Below, piece by piece: positions 23,475-35,832 of a stretch of 64,000 bases of DNA. The stretch is taken from assembly GCA_036172665.1 (NCBI GenBank), contig JAYKNF010000015.1, forward strand, positions 1,612,001 through 1,676,000, in the 5' to 3' direction. Every line of letters starts with the position of its first letter. The first letter of the stretch is position 1. Under the pieces are notes generated by a model that saw only the letters and a list, made by a program, of their open reading frames with translations, was not told the origin of the DNA and made no database searches. Origin of the DNA: Prosopocoilus inquinatus. Taxonomy: Eukaryota; Arthropoda; Insecta; Coleoptera; Lucanidae. Position numbers and translations under genes: made by a program.

Positions 23475-26400
23475 CGACGGATAATCGCGTCGGTTCGATT
23501 TTTCGATCGAAGATGGCGCTGCAATGATCGAAATCGGACGCGTCGAACGTAAACCCGGGTTGTCGCGTATCAAACGAAAGGTCTCGCCGAGCGGCGACGG
23601 AAAATCGCGTCGGTTCGATTTTTCGATCGAAGATGGCGCTGCAATGATCGAAATCGGACGCGTCGAACGTAAACCCGGATTGTCGCGTATCAAACGAGAG
23701 GTCTCGCCGAGCGGCGACGGAAAATCGCGTCGGCTTGATTTTTCGATCGAAGATGGCGCTGCAATGATCGAAATCGAACGCGTCGAACGTAAACTCGGAT
23801 TGTCGCGTATCAAACGAAAGGTCTCGCGGAGCGGCGACGGAAAATCGCGTCGGTTCGATTTTTCGATCGAAGATGGCGCTGCAATGATCAAAACTGCACG
23901 CGTCGAACGTAAAAACGGGTTGTCGCGCATCAAACGAAAGGTCTCGCCGAGCGGCGACGGAAAATCGCGTCGGTTCGATTTTTCGACCGAAGATGGCGCT
24001 GCAATGATCGGAATCGAACGCGTCGAACGTAAACCCGGATTGTCGCACACCAAACGAAAGGTCTCTCCGAGCGGCGACGGAAAATCGCGTCGGTTCGATT
24101 TTTCGATTGAAGATGGCGCTGCAATGATCGAAATCGGACGCGTCGAACGTAAACCCGGGTTGTCGCGTATCAAACGAAAGGTCTCGCCAAGCGGCGACGG
24201 AAAAGCGCGTCGGTTCGATTTTTCGATCGAAGATGGCGCTGCAATGATCGAAACTGGACGCGTCGAACGTAAACCCGGGTTGTCGCGCATCAAACGAAAG
24301 GTCTCGCCGAGCGGCGACGGAAAATCGCGTCGGTTCGATTTTTCGATCTCAGATGGCGCTGCAATGATCGAAATCGGACGCGTCGAACGTAAAATCGGAT
24401 TGTCGCGTATCAAACGAAAGGTCTCGCCGAGCGGCGACGGAAAATCGCGTCGGTTCGATTTTTCGATCGAAGATGGCGCTGCAATGATCGAAACTGGACG
24501 CGTCGAACGTAAACCCGGGTTGTCGCGCATCAAACGAAAGGTCTCGCCGAGCGGCGACGGAAAATCGCGTCGGTTCGATTTTTCGATCGAAGATAGCGCT
24601 GCAATGATCGAAACTGGACGCGTCGAACGTAAACCCGGGTTGTCGCGTATCAAACGAAAGGTCTCGCCGAGCGGCGACGGAAAATCGCGTCGCTTCGATT
24701 TTTCGATCGAAGATGGCGCTGCAATGATCGAAATCGGACGCGTCGAACGTAAACCCGGGTTGTCGCGTATCAAAAGAAAGGTCTCGCCGAGCGGCGACGG
24801 AAAATCGCGTCTGTTCGATTTTTCGATCGAAGATGGCGCTGCAATGATCGAAATCGGACGCGTCGAACGTAAACCCGGATTGTTGCGCATCAAACGAAAG
24901 GTCACGCCGAGCGGCGACGGAAAATCGCGTCGGCTTGATTTTTCGATCGAAGATGGCGCTGCAATGATCGAAATCGAACGCGTCGAACGTAAACCCGGGT
25001 TGTCGCGGATCAAACGAAAGGTCTCGCCGAGCGGCGACGGAAAATCGCGTCGGTTCGATTTTTGATCGAAAATGGCGCTGCAATGATCGAAAGTGGACGC
25101 GTCGAACGTAAACCCGGGTTGTCGTGCATCAAACGAAAGGTCTCGCCGAGCGGCGACGGAAAATCGCGTCGGTTCGATTTTTCGATCGAAGATGGCGCTG
25201 CAATTATCGAAATCGGACGCGTCGAACGTAAACCCGGGTTGTCGCGTATCAAACGAAAGGTCTCGCCGAACGGCGAAGGAAAATCGCGTCGGTTCGATTT
25301 TTCGATCGAAGATGGCGCTGCAATGATCGAAATCGGACGCGTCGAACGTAAACCCGGATTGTTGCGCATCAAACGAAAGGTCACGCCGAGCGGCGACGGA
25401 AAATCGCGTCGGCTTGATTTTTCGATCGAAGATGGCGCTGCAATTATCGAAATCGGACGCGTCGAACGTAAACCCGGGTTGTCGCGTATCAAACGAAAGG
25501 TCTCGCCGAACGGCAAAGGAAAATCGCGTCGGTTCGATTTTTCGATCGATTGATGGCGCTGCAATGATCGAAATCGGACGCGTCGGACGTAAACCCGGAT
25601 TGTCGCGTATCAAACGAAAGGTTTCGCCGAGCGGCGACGGAAAATCGCATCGGTTCGATTTTTCGATCGAAGATGGCGCTGCAATTATCGAAATCGGACG
25701 CGTCGAACGTAAACCCGGGTTGTCGCGTATCAAACGAAAGGTCTCGCCGAACGGCGAAGGAAAATCGCGTCGGTTCGATTTTTCGATCGAAGATGGCGCT
25801 GCAATGATCGAAATCGGACGCGTCGAACGTAAACCCGGATTGTCGCGTATCAAACGAAAGGTCTCGCCGAGCGGCGACGGAAAATCGCGTCGGTTCGATT
25901 TTTCGATCGAAGATGGCGCTGCAATTATCGAAATCGGACGCGTCGAACGTAAACCCGGTTTGTCGCGTATCAAACGAAAGGTCTCGCCGAACGGCGAAGG
26001 AAAATCGCGTCGGTTCGATTTTTCGATCGAAGATGGCGCTGCAATGATCGAAATCGGACGCGTCGAACGTAAACCCGGATTGTCGCGTATCAAACGAAAG
26101 GTCTCGCCGAGCGGCGACGGAAAATCGCGTCGGTTCGATTTTTCGATCGAAGATGGCGCTGCAATTATCGAAATCGGACGCGTCGAACGTAAACCCGGGT
26201 TGTCGCGTATCAAACGAAAGGTCTCGCCGAGCGGCGACGGAAAATCGCGTCGGTTCGATTTTTCGATCGAAGATGGCGCTGCAATGATCGAAATCGGACG
26301 CGTCGAACGTAAACCCGGATTGTCGCGTATCAAACGAAAGGTCTCGCCGAGCGGCGACGGAAAATCGCGTCGGTTCGATTTTTCGATCGAAGATGGCGCT

Positions 26401-26583
26401 GCAATGATCGAAACTGGACGCGTCGAACGTAAACCCTGGTTGTCGCGCATCAAACGAAAGGTCTCGCCGAGCGGCGAAGGAAAATCGCGTCGGTTCGATT
26501 TTTCGATCGAAGATGGCGCTGCAATGATCGAAATCGGACGCGTCGAACGTAAACCCGGATTATCGCCTATCAAACGAAAGGTC
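23475..26583 (+). repeat. Block B9: about 26 units of the 120-bp repeat
   Basis: One unit lacks the C of TTTTTCGATC (25064) and one has gained a base (GATCGATTGATGG near 25547), so the block stays in register overall. The usual GATCTAA variant reads GATCTCA near 24349. The 240-bp dimer arrangement occupies about 25190-26280. Confidence 0.95.
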
Positions 26584-26817
26584 AAAATCGATCGCGTCGA
26601 ATTCTTTCCGACGTAGAAGAAAGTAGCTTTACGAACGTAACGTTTACCACATGGCGAGAGATATACGGGGTGATATCGAAAATGTGACACGAACGCGTGT
26701 GTAACAGTGAAAAAGTGTTTCCACTGAAAAAAAGTAAGTGTTAAAAACAACGGAAAACCTCCAAATTCCATTTCTCCGATGTTACTCCGGCAATAGGAAA
26801 AAAGGTTATAAGACGAT

Positions 26818-26866
<49 letters not shown>

Positions 26867-27117
26867 TCGTTTTGCCGGTTAAATTCTTCACGATTTGCAT
26901 TGTGCCGTCGCGTGTACGCTCGACCGAACGCGTCGAGATTTTGACGGAGCTCATTTGAATTTGCCGCCGCGTAAAAGATGGGATCGACGAGGGTTGGTTG
27001 GCAACGATCGCGCGACACGCGCAGTAAGGAAACCTTGACACTTGACATATATAATATTATATCTGTACGGCCAGTCGAGGGGCCGTAGCCCCGGAGATCG
27101 GTTGGGGGGGGGGGGGG
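26584..27117 (+). repeat. Spacer module M9, full length, longest (GCG)n
   Basis: (GCG)14 at 26825-26866 is the longest of any module. AT palindrome at 27049-27062, 14 G at 27104-27117. Otherwise standard subtype A. Confidence 0.9.
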
Positions 27118-28785
27118 CGACGGATAATCGCGTCGGTTCGATTTTTCGATCGAAGATGGCGCTGCAATGATCGAAATCGGACGCGTCGAACGTAAACCCG
27201 GATTGTCGCGTATCAAACGAGAGGTCTCGCCGAGCGGCGACGGAAAATCGCGTCGGTTCGATTTTTCGATCGAAGATGGCGCTGCAATTATCGAAATCGG
27301 ACGCGTCGAACGTAAACCCGGGTTGTCGCGTATCAAACGAAAGGTCTCGCCGAACGGCGAAGGAAAATCGCGTCGGTTCGATTTTTCGATCTTAGATGGC
27401 GCTGCAATGATCGAAATCGGACGCGTCGAACGTAAACCCGGGTTGTCGCCCATCAAACGAAAGGTCTCGCCGAGCGGCGACGGAAAATCGCGTCGGTTCG
27501 ATTTTTCGATCGAAGATGGCGCTGCAATGATCGAAATCGGACGCGTCGAACGTAAACCCGGATTGTCGCTTATCAAACGAGAGGTCTCGCCGAGCGGCGA
27601 CGGAAAATCGCGTCGGCTTGATTTTTCGATCGAAGATGGCGCTGCAATGATCGAAATCGAACGCGTCGAACGTAAACCCGGATTGTCGCGTATCAAACGA
27701 AAGGTCTCGCGGAGCGGCGACGGAAAATCGCGTCGGTTCGATTTTTCGATCGCAGATGGCGCTGCAATGATCGAAACTGTACGCGTCGAACGTAAAAACG
27801 GGTTGTCGCGCATCAAACGAAAGGTCTCGCCGAGCGGCGACGGAAAATCGCGTCGGTTCGATTTTTCGATCGAAGATGGCGCTGCAATGATCGAAACTGG
27901 ACGCGTCGAACGTAAACCCGGGTTGTCGCGTATCAAACAAAAGGTCTCGCCGAGCGGCGACGGAAAATCGCGTCGCTTCGATTTTTCGATCGAAGATGGC
28001 GCTGCAATGATCGAAATCGGACGCGTCGAACGTAAACCCGGGTTGTCGCGTATCAAACGAAAGGTCTCGCCGAGCGGCGACGGAAAATCGCGTCGGTTCG
28101 ATTTTTCGATCGAAGATGGCGCTGCAATGATCGAAATCGGACGCGTCGAACGTAAACCCGGATTGTTGCGCATCAAACGAAAGGTCACGCCGAGCGGCGA
28201 CGGAAAATCGCGTCGGCTTGATTTTTCGATCGAAGATGGCGCTGCAATGATCGAAATCGAACGCGTCGAACGTAAACCCGGGTTGTCGCGGATCAAACGA
28301 AAGGTCTCGCCGAGCGGCGACGGAAAATCGCGTCGGTTCGATTTTTGATCGAAAATGGCGCTGCAATGATCGAAAGTGGACGCGTCGAACGTAAACCCGG
28401 GTTGTCGTGCATCAAACGAAAGGTCTCGCCGAACGGCGAAGGAAAATCGCGTCGGTTCGATTTTTCGATCGAAGATGGCGCTGCAATGATCGAAATCGGA
28501 CGCGTCGAACGTAAACCCGGATTGTCGCGTATCAAACGAAAGGTCTCGCCGAGCGGCGACGGAAAATCGCGTCGGTTCGATTTTTTGATCGAAGATGGCG
28601 CTGCAATGATCGAAACTGGACGCGTCGAACGTAAACCCTGGTTGTCGCGCATCAAACGAAAGGTCTCGCCGAGCGGCGACGGAAAATCGCGTCGGTTCGA
28701 TTTTTCGATCGAAGATGGCGCTGCAATGATCGAAATCGGACGCGTCGAACGTAAACCCGGATTATCGCCTATCAAACGAAAGTTC
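27118..28785 (+). repeat. Block B10: about 14 units of the 120-bp repeat
   Basis: Includes a GATCTTAGATGG variant near 27390, ACTGTACGCG near 27778, ATCAAACAAAAGG near 27933, and the one-base-deleted unit at 28347 followed by AAAATGGCGC. The first 1.3 kb recurs at 37995-39302. Confidence 0.95.
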
Positions 28786-29296
28786 AAAATCGATCGCGTC
28801 GAATTCTTTCCGACGTAGAAGAAAGTAGCTTTACGAACGTAACGTTTACCACATGGCGAGAGATATACGGGGTGATATCGAAAATGTGACACGAACGCGT
28901 GTGTAACAGTGAAAAAGTGTTTCCACTGAAAAAAAGTAAGTGTTAAAAACAACGGAAAACCTCCAAATTCCATTTCTCCGATGTTACTCCGGCAATAGGA
29001 AAAAAGGTTATAAGACGATCGCGTCGGCGGCGGCGGCGGCGGCGGCGTCGTTTTGCCGGTTAAATTCTTCACGATTTGCATTGTGCCGTCGCGTGTACGC
29101 TCGACCGAACGCGTCGAGATTTTGACGGAGCTCATTTGAATTTGCCGCCGCGTAAAAGATGGGATCGACGAGGGTTGGTTGGCAACGATCGCGCGACACG
29201 CGCAGTAAGGAAACCTTGACACTTGACATATATAATATTATATCTGTACGGCCAGTCGAGGGGCCGTAGCCCCGGAGATCGGTTGGGGGGGGGGGG
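28786..29296 (+). repeat. Spacer module M10, full length
   Basis: Entered through AAAGTTCAAAATCG (GTT for GGT), a mark shared with M12, M15, M17, M19 and M20. AT palindrome at 29230-29243, (GCG)7, 12 G at 29285-29296. Subtype A. Confidence 0.9.
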
Positions 29297-30245
29297 CGAC
29301 GGATAATCGCGTCGGTTCGATTTTTCGATCGAAGATGGCGCTGCAATGATCGAAATCGGACGCGTCGAACGTAAACCCGGGTTGTCGCGTATCAAACGAA
29401 AGGTCTCGCCGAGCGGCGACGGAAAATCGCGTCGGTTCGATTTTTCGATCGAAGATGGCGCTGCAATGATCGAAATCGGACGCGTCGAACGTAAACCCGG
29501 ATTGTCGCGTATCAAACGAGAGGTCTCGCCGAGCGGCGACGGAAAATCGCGTCGGCTTGATTTTTCGATCGAAGATGGCGCTGCAATGATCGAAATCGAA
29601 CGCGTCGAACGTAAACCCTGATTGTCGCGTATCAAACGAAAGGTCTAGCGGAGCGGCGACGGAAAATCGCGTCGGTTCGATTTTTCGATCGCAGATGGCG
29701 CTGCAATGATCGAAACTGCACGCGTCGAACGTAAAAACGGGTTGTCGCGCATCAAACGAAAGGTCTCGCCGAGCGGCGACGGAAAATCGCGCCGGTTCGA
29801 TTTTTTGACCGAAGATGGCGCTGCAATGATCGAAATCGAACGCGTCGAACGTAAACCCGGATTGTCGCGTATCAAACGAAAGGTCTCGCGGAGCGGCGAC
29901 GGAAAATCGCGTCGGTTCGATTTTTCGATCGCAGATGGCGCTGCAATGATCGAAACTGCACGCGTCGAACGTAAAAACGGGTTGTCGCGCATCAAACGAA
30001 AGGTCTCGCCGAGCGGCGACGGAAAATCGCGCCGGTTCGATTTTTCGACCGAAGATGGCGCTGCAATGATCGAAATCGAACGCGTCGAACGTAAACCCGG
30101 ATTGTCGCATACCAAACGAAAGGTCTCTCCGAGCGGCGACGGAAAATCGCGTCGGTTCGATTTTTCGATTGAAGATGGCGCTGCAATGATCGAAATCGGA
30201 CGCGTAGAACGTAAACCCGGATTATCGCCTATCAAACGAAAGGTC
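29297..30245 (+). repeat. Block B11: about 8 units of the 120-bp repeat
   Basis: Carries the linked private marks CCCTGATTG near 29617 and GGTCTAGCGG near 29643, two TCGCGCCGG units, and ACGCGTAGAACG near 30201. The same 950-bp block, all marks included, sits at B16 and B18. Confidence 0.95.
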
Positions 30246-30744
30246 AAAATCGATCGCGTCGAATTCTTTCCGACGTAGAAGAAAGTAGCTTTACGAACGT
30301 AACGTTTACCACATGGCGAGAGATATACGGGGTGATATCGAAAATGTGACACGAACGCGTGTGTAACAGTGAAAAAGTGTTTCCACTGAAAAAAAGTAAG
30401 TGTTAAAAACAACGGAAAACCTCCAAATTCCATTTCTCCGATGTTACTCCGGCAATAGGAAAAAAGGTTATAAGACGATCGCGTCGGCGGCATCGTCGTT
30501 TTGCCGGTTAAATTCTTCACGATTTGCATTGTGCCGTCGCGTGTACGCTCGACCGAACGCGTCGAGATTTTGACGGAGCTCATTTGAATTTGCAGCCGCG
30601 TAAAAGATGGGATCGACGAGGGTTGGTTGGCAACGATCGCGCGACACGCGCAGTAAGGAAACCTTGACACCTGACATATATAATATTATATCTGTACGGC
30701 CAGTCGAGGGGCCGTAGCCCCGGAGATCGGATGGGGGGAGGGGG
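30246..30744 (+). repeat. Spacer module M11, full length, subtype B
   Basis: (GCG)n is reduced to GCG-GCA. AT palindrome at 30678-30691. The 3' tract is G6-A-G5 at 30733-30744, preceded by CGGATGG instead of CGGTTGG. It has TTTGCAGCCGCG and CACCTGAC, the subtype B marks, and exits into CGACGGAAAATCG rather than CGACGGATAATCG. Confidence 0.9.
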
Positions 30745-33700
30745 CGACGGAAAATCGCGTCGGTTCGATTTTTCGATCGAAGATGGCGCTGCAATGATCG
30801 AAATCGGACGCGTCGAACGTAAACCCGGGTTGTCGCGTATCAAACGAAAGGTCTCGCCGAGCGGCGACGGAAAATCGCGTCGGTTCGATTTTTCGATCGA
30901 AGATGGCGCTGCAATGATCGAGATCGGACGCGTCGAACGTAAACCCGGATTGTCGCGTATCAAACGAAAGGTCTCTCCGAGCGGCGACGGAAAATCGCGT
31001 CGGCTTAATTTTTCGATCGAAGATGGCGCTGCAATGATCGAAATCGAACGCGTCGAACGTAAACCCGGATTGTCGCGTATCAAACGAAAGGTCTCGCGGA
31101 GCGGCGACGGAAAATCGCGTCGGTTCGATTTTTCGATCGAAGATGGCGCTGCAATGATCGAAACTGCACGCGTCGAACGTGAAAACGGGTTGTCGCACAT
31201 CAAACGAAAGGTCTCGCCGAGCGGCGACGGAAAATCGCGTCGGTTCGATTTTTCGACCGAAGATGGCGCTGCAATGATCGAAATCGAACGCGTCGAACGT
31301 AAACCCGGATTGTCGCGTATCAAACGAAAGGTCTCTCCGAGCGGCGACGGAAAATCGCGTCGGTTCGATTTTTCGATCGAAGATGGCGCTGCAATGATCG
31401 AAACTGGACGCGTCGAACGTAAACCCGGGTTGTCGCGCATCAAACGAAAGGTCTCGCCGAGCGGCGACGGAAAATCGCGTCGGTTCGATTTTTCGATCTA
31501 AGATGGCGCTGCAATGATCGAAATCGGACGCGTCGAACGTAAAATCGGATTGTCGCGTATCAAACGAAAGGTCTCGCCGAGCGGCGACGGAAAATCGCGT
31601 CGGTTCGATTTTTCGATCGAAGATGGCGCTGCAATGATCGAAACTGGACGCGTCGAACGTAAACCCGGGTTGTCGCGTATCAAACGAAAGGTCTCGCCGA
31701 GCGGCGACGGAAAATCGCGTCGGTTCGATTTTTCGATCGAAGACGGCGCTGCAATGATCGAAACTGGACGCGTCGAACGTAAACCCGGGTTGTCGCGTAT
31801 CAAACGAAAGGTCTCGCCGAGCGGCGACGGAAAATCGCGTCGGCTTGATTTTTCGATCGAAGATGGCGCTGCAATGATCGAAATCGAACGCGTCGAACGT
31901 AAACCCGGATTGTCGCGTATCAAACGAAAGGTCTCGCGGAGCGGCGACGGAAAATCGCGTCGGTTCGATTTTTCGATCGAAGATGGCGCTGCAATGATCG
32001 AAATCGGACGCGTCGAACGTAAACCCGGATTGTCGCGTATCAAACGAGAGGTCTCGCCGAGCGGCGACGGAAAATCGCGTCGGTTCGATTTTTCGATCGA
32101 AGATGGCGCTGCAATTATCGAAATCGGACGCGTCGAACGTAAACCCGGGTTGTCGCGTATCAAACGAAAGGTCTCGCCGAACGGCGAAGGAAAATCGCGT
32201 CGGTTCGATTTTTCGATCTTAGATGGCGCTGCAATGATCGAAATCGGACGCGTCGAACGTAAACCCGGGTTGTCGCCCATCAAACGAAAGGTCTCGCCGA
32301 GCGGCGACGGAAAATCGCGTCGGTTCGATTTTTCGATCGAAGATGGCGCTGCAATGATCGAAATCGGACGCGTCGAACGTAAACCCGGATTGTCGCTTAT
32401 CAAACGAGAGGTCTCGCCGAGCGGCGACGGAAAATCGCGTCGGCTTGATTTTTCGATCGAAGATGGCGCTGCAATGATCGAAATCGAACGCGTCGAACGT
32501 AAACCCGGATTGTCGCGTATCAAACGAAAGGTCTCGCGGAGCGGCGACGGAAAATCGCGTCGGTTCGATTTTTCGATCGCAGATGGCGCTGCAATGATCG
32601 AAACTGTACGCGTCGAACGTAAAAACGGGTTGTCGCGCATCAAACGAAAGGTCTCGCCGAGCGGCGACGGAAAATCGCGTCGGTTCGATTTTTCGATCGA
32701 AGATGGCGCTGCAATGATCGAAACTGGACGCGTCGAACGTAAACCCGGGTTGTCGCGTATCAAACAAAAGGTCTCGCCGAGCGGCGACGGAAAATCGCGT
32801 CGCTTCGATTTTTCGATCGAAGATGGCGCTGCAATGATCGAAATCGGACGCGTCGAACGTAAACCCGGGTTGTCGCGTATCAAACGAAAGGTCTCGCCGA
32901 GCGGCGACGGAAAATCGCGTCGGTTCGATTTTTCGATCGAAGATGGCGCTGCAATGATCGAAATCGGACGCGTCGAACGTAAACCCGGATTGTTGCGCAT
33001 CAAACGAAAGGTCACGCCGAGCGGCGACGGAAAATCGCGTCGGCTTGATTTTTCGATCGAAGATGGCGCTGCAATGATCGAAATCGAACGCGTCGAACGT
33101 AAACCCTGGTTGTCGCGGATCAAACGAAAGGTCTCGCCGAGCGGCGACGGAAAATCGCGTCGGTTCGATTTTTGATCGAAAATGGCGCTGCAATGATCGA
33201 AAGTGGACGCGTCGAACGTAAACCCGGGTTGTCGTGCATCAAACGAAAGGTCTCGCCGAGCGGCGACGGAAAATCGCGTCGGTTCGATTTTTCGATCGAA
33301 GATGGCGCTGCAATTATCGAAATCGGACGCGTCGAACGTAAACCCGGGTTGTCGCGTATCAAACGAAAGGTCTCGCCGAACGGCGAAGGAAAATCGCGTC
33401 GGTTCGATTTTTCGATCGAAGATGGCGCTGCAATGATCGAAATCGGACGCGTCGAACGTAAACCCGGATTGTCGCGTATCAAACGAAAGGTCTCGCCGAG
33501 CGGCGACGGAAAATCGCGTCGGTTCGATTTTTCGATCGAAGATGGCGCTGCAATGATCGAAACTGGACGCGTCGAACGTAAACCCTGGTTGTCGCGCATC
33601 AAACGAAAGGTCTCGCCGAGCGGCGACGGAAAATCGCGTCGGTTCGATTTTTCGATCGAAGATGGCGCTGCAATGATCGAAATCGGACGCGTCGAACGTA

Positions 33701-34331
33701 AACCCGGATTGTTGCGCATCAAACGAAAGGTCACGCCGAGCGGCGACGGAAAATCGCGTCGGCTTGATTTTTCGATCGAAGATGGCGCTGCAATGATCGA
33801 AATCGAACGCGTCGAACGTAAACCCGGGTTGTCGCGGATCAAACGAAAGGTCTCGCCGAGCGGCGACGGAAAATCGCGTCGGTTCGATTTTTGATCGAAA
33901 ATGGCGCTGCAATGATCGAAAGTGGACGCGTCGAACGTAAACCCGGGTTGTCGTGCATCAAACGAAAGGTCTCGCCGAACGGCGAAGGAAAATCGCGTCG
34001 GTTCGATTTTTCGATCGAAGATGGCGCTGCAATGATCGAAATCGGACGCGTCGAACGTAAACCCGGATTGTCGCGTATCAAACGAAAGGTCTCGCCGAGC
34101 GGCGACGGAAAATCGCGTCGGTTCGATTTTTTGATCGAAGATGGCGCTGCAATGATCGAAACTGGACGCGTCGAACGTAAACCCTGGTTGTCGCGCATCA
34201 AACGAAAGGTCTCGCCGAGCGGCGACGGAAAATCGCGTCGGTTCGATTTTTCGATCGAAGATGGCGCTGCAATGATCGAAATCGGACGCGTCGAACGTAA
34301 ACCCGGATTATCGCCTATCAAACGAAAGTTC
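30745..34331 (+). repeat. Block B12: about 30 units of the 120-bp repeat
   Basis: Two units lack the C of TTTTTCGATC (33174, 33893). The start (to about 31500) recurs at 46206-46960. The middle (about 31980-33175) contains the B10 series with GATCTTAG, ACTGTACGCG and ATCAAACAAAAGG. AGACGGCGC replaces AGATGGCGC near 31741. Confidence 0.95.
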
Positions 34332-34843
34332 AAAATCGATCGCGTCGAATTCTTTCCGACGTAGAAGAAAGTAGCTTTACGAACGTAACGTTTACCACAT
34401 GGCGAGAGATATACGGGGTGATATCGAAAATGTGACACGAACGCGTGTGTAACAGTGAAAAAGTGTTTCCACTGAAAAAAAGTAAGTGTTAAAAACAACG
34501 GAAAACCTCCAAATTCCATTTCTCCGATGTTACTCCGGCAATAGGAAAAAAGGTTATAAGACGATCGCGTCGGCGGCGGCGGCGGCGGCGGCGTCGTTTT
34601 GCCGGTTAAATTCTTCACGATTTGCATTGTGCCGTCGCGTGTACGCTCGACCAAACGCGTCGAGATTTTGACGGAGCTCATTTGAATTTGCCGCCGCGTA
34701 AAAGATGGGATCGACGAGGGTTGGTTGGCAACGATCGCGCGACACGCGCAGTAAGGAAACCTTGACACTTGACATATATAATATTATATCTGTACGGCCA
34801 GTCGAGGGGCCGTAGCCCCGGAGATCGGTTGGGGGGGGGGGGG
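34332..34843 (+). repeat. Spacer module M12, full length
   Basis: AT palindrome at 34776-34789, (GCG)7, 13 G at 34831-34843. CTCGACCAAACGCG near 34648 replaces CTCGACCGAACGCG. Subtype A with the AAAGTTC entry. Confidence 0.9.
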
Positions 34844-35552
34844 CGACGGATAATCGCGTCGGTTCGATTTTTCGATCGAAGATGGCGCTGCAATGATCGA
34901 AATCGGACGCGTCGAACGTAAACCCGGGTTGTCGCGTATCAAACGAAAGGTCTCGCCGAGCGGCGACGGAAAATCGCGTCGGTTCGATTTTTCGATCGAA
35001 GATGGCGCTGCAATGATCGAAATCGGACGCGTCGAACGTAAACCCGGATTGTCGCGTATCAAACGAGAGGTCTCGCCGAGCGGCGACGGAAAATCGCGTC
35101 GGCTTGATTTTTCGATCGAAGATGGCGCTGCAATGATCGAAATCGAACGCGTCGAACGTAAACCCGGATTGTCGCGTATCAAACGAAAGGTCTCGCGGAG
35201 CGGCGACGGAAAATCGCGTCGGTTCGATTTTTCGATCGCAGATGGCGCTGCAATGATCGAAACTGCACGCGTCGAACGTAAAAACGGGTTGTCGCGCATC
35301 AAACGAAAGGTCTCGCCGAGCGGCGACGGAAAATCGCGCCGGTTCGATTTTTCGACCGAAGATGGCGCTGCAATGATCGAAATCGAACGCGTCGAACGTA
35401 AACCCGGATTGTCGCATACCAAACGAAAGGTCTCTCCGAGCGGCGACGGAAAATCGCGTCGGTTCGATTTTTCGATTGAAGATGGCGCTGCAATGATCGA
35501 AATCGGACGCGTCGAACGTAAACCCGGATTATCGCCTATCAAACGAAAGGTC
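34844..35552 (+). repeat. Block B13: about 6 units of the 120-bp repeat
   Basis: One of the two shortest blocks. The unit order matches B24 (58913-59621) at an offset near 24069, including the TCGCGCCGG and GTCGCATACC units. Confidence 0.95.
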
Positions 35553-35832
35553 AAAATCGATCGCGTCGAATTCTTTCCGACGTAGAAGAAAGTAGCTTTA
35601 CGAACGTAACGTTTACCACATGGCGAGAGATATACGGGGTGATATCGAAAATGTGACACGAACGCGTGTGTAACAGTGAAAAAGTGTTTCCACTGAAAAA
35701 AAGTAAGTGTTAAAAACAACGGAAAACCTCCAAATTCCATTTCTCCGATGTTACTCCGGCAATAGGAAAAAAGGTTATAAGACGATCGCGTCGGCGGCGG
35801 CGTCGTTTTGCCGGTTAAATTCTTCACGATTT
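35553..35832 (+). repeat. Spacer module M13, truncated (promoter-like core deleted)
   Basis: Keeps the 5' part through (GCG)3 and TTCTTCACGATTT, then jumps to TTCGATCGAAGATGG of a 120-bp unit. By comparison with M12, about 247 bp are missing (equivalent to 34624-34870), including the SacI site, AT palindrome, GC hairpin and G tract. CGATTT is present at both ends of the deletion. Confidence 0.9.

Larger units (their letters stand above)
28345..33175 (+). repeat. Cassette duplication, copy 1 (M10-B11-M11-most of B12)
   Basis: Matches 43806-48756 at an offset of 15461, rising to 15581 after one extra 120-bp unit in the second copy near 47340. The module order (subtype A, then A-interrupted subtype B) and the 950-bp block between them are the same. 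Confidence 0.8.

Noticed and set aside
23310..27041. Minus-strand frame of about 1,240 codons with a proline run
   Set aside because: It passes through two modules and the repeat block between them. The proline run is only the reverse of the G tract or triplet tract, and open length depends on tract length and on loss of one stop.
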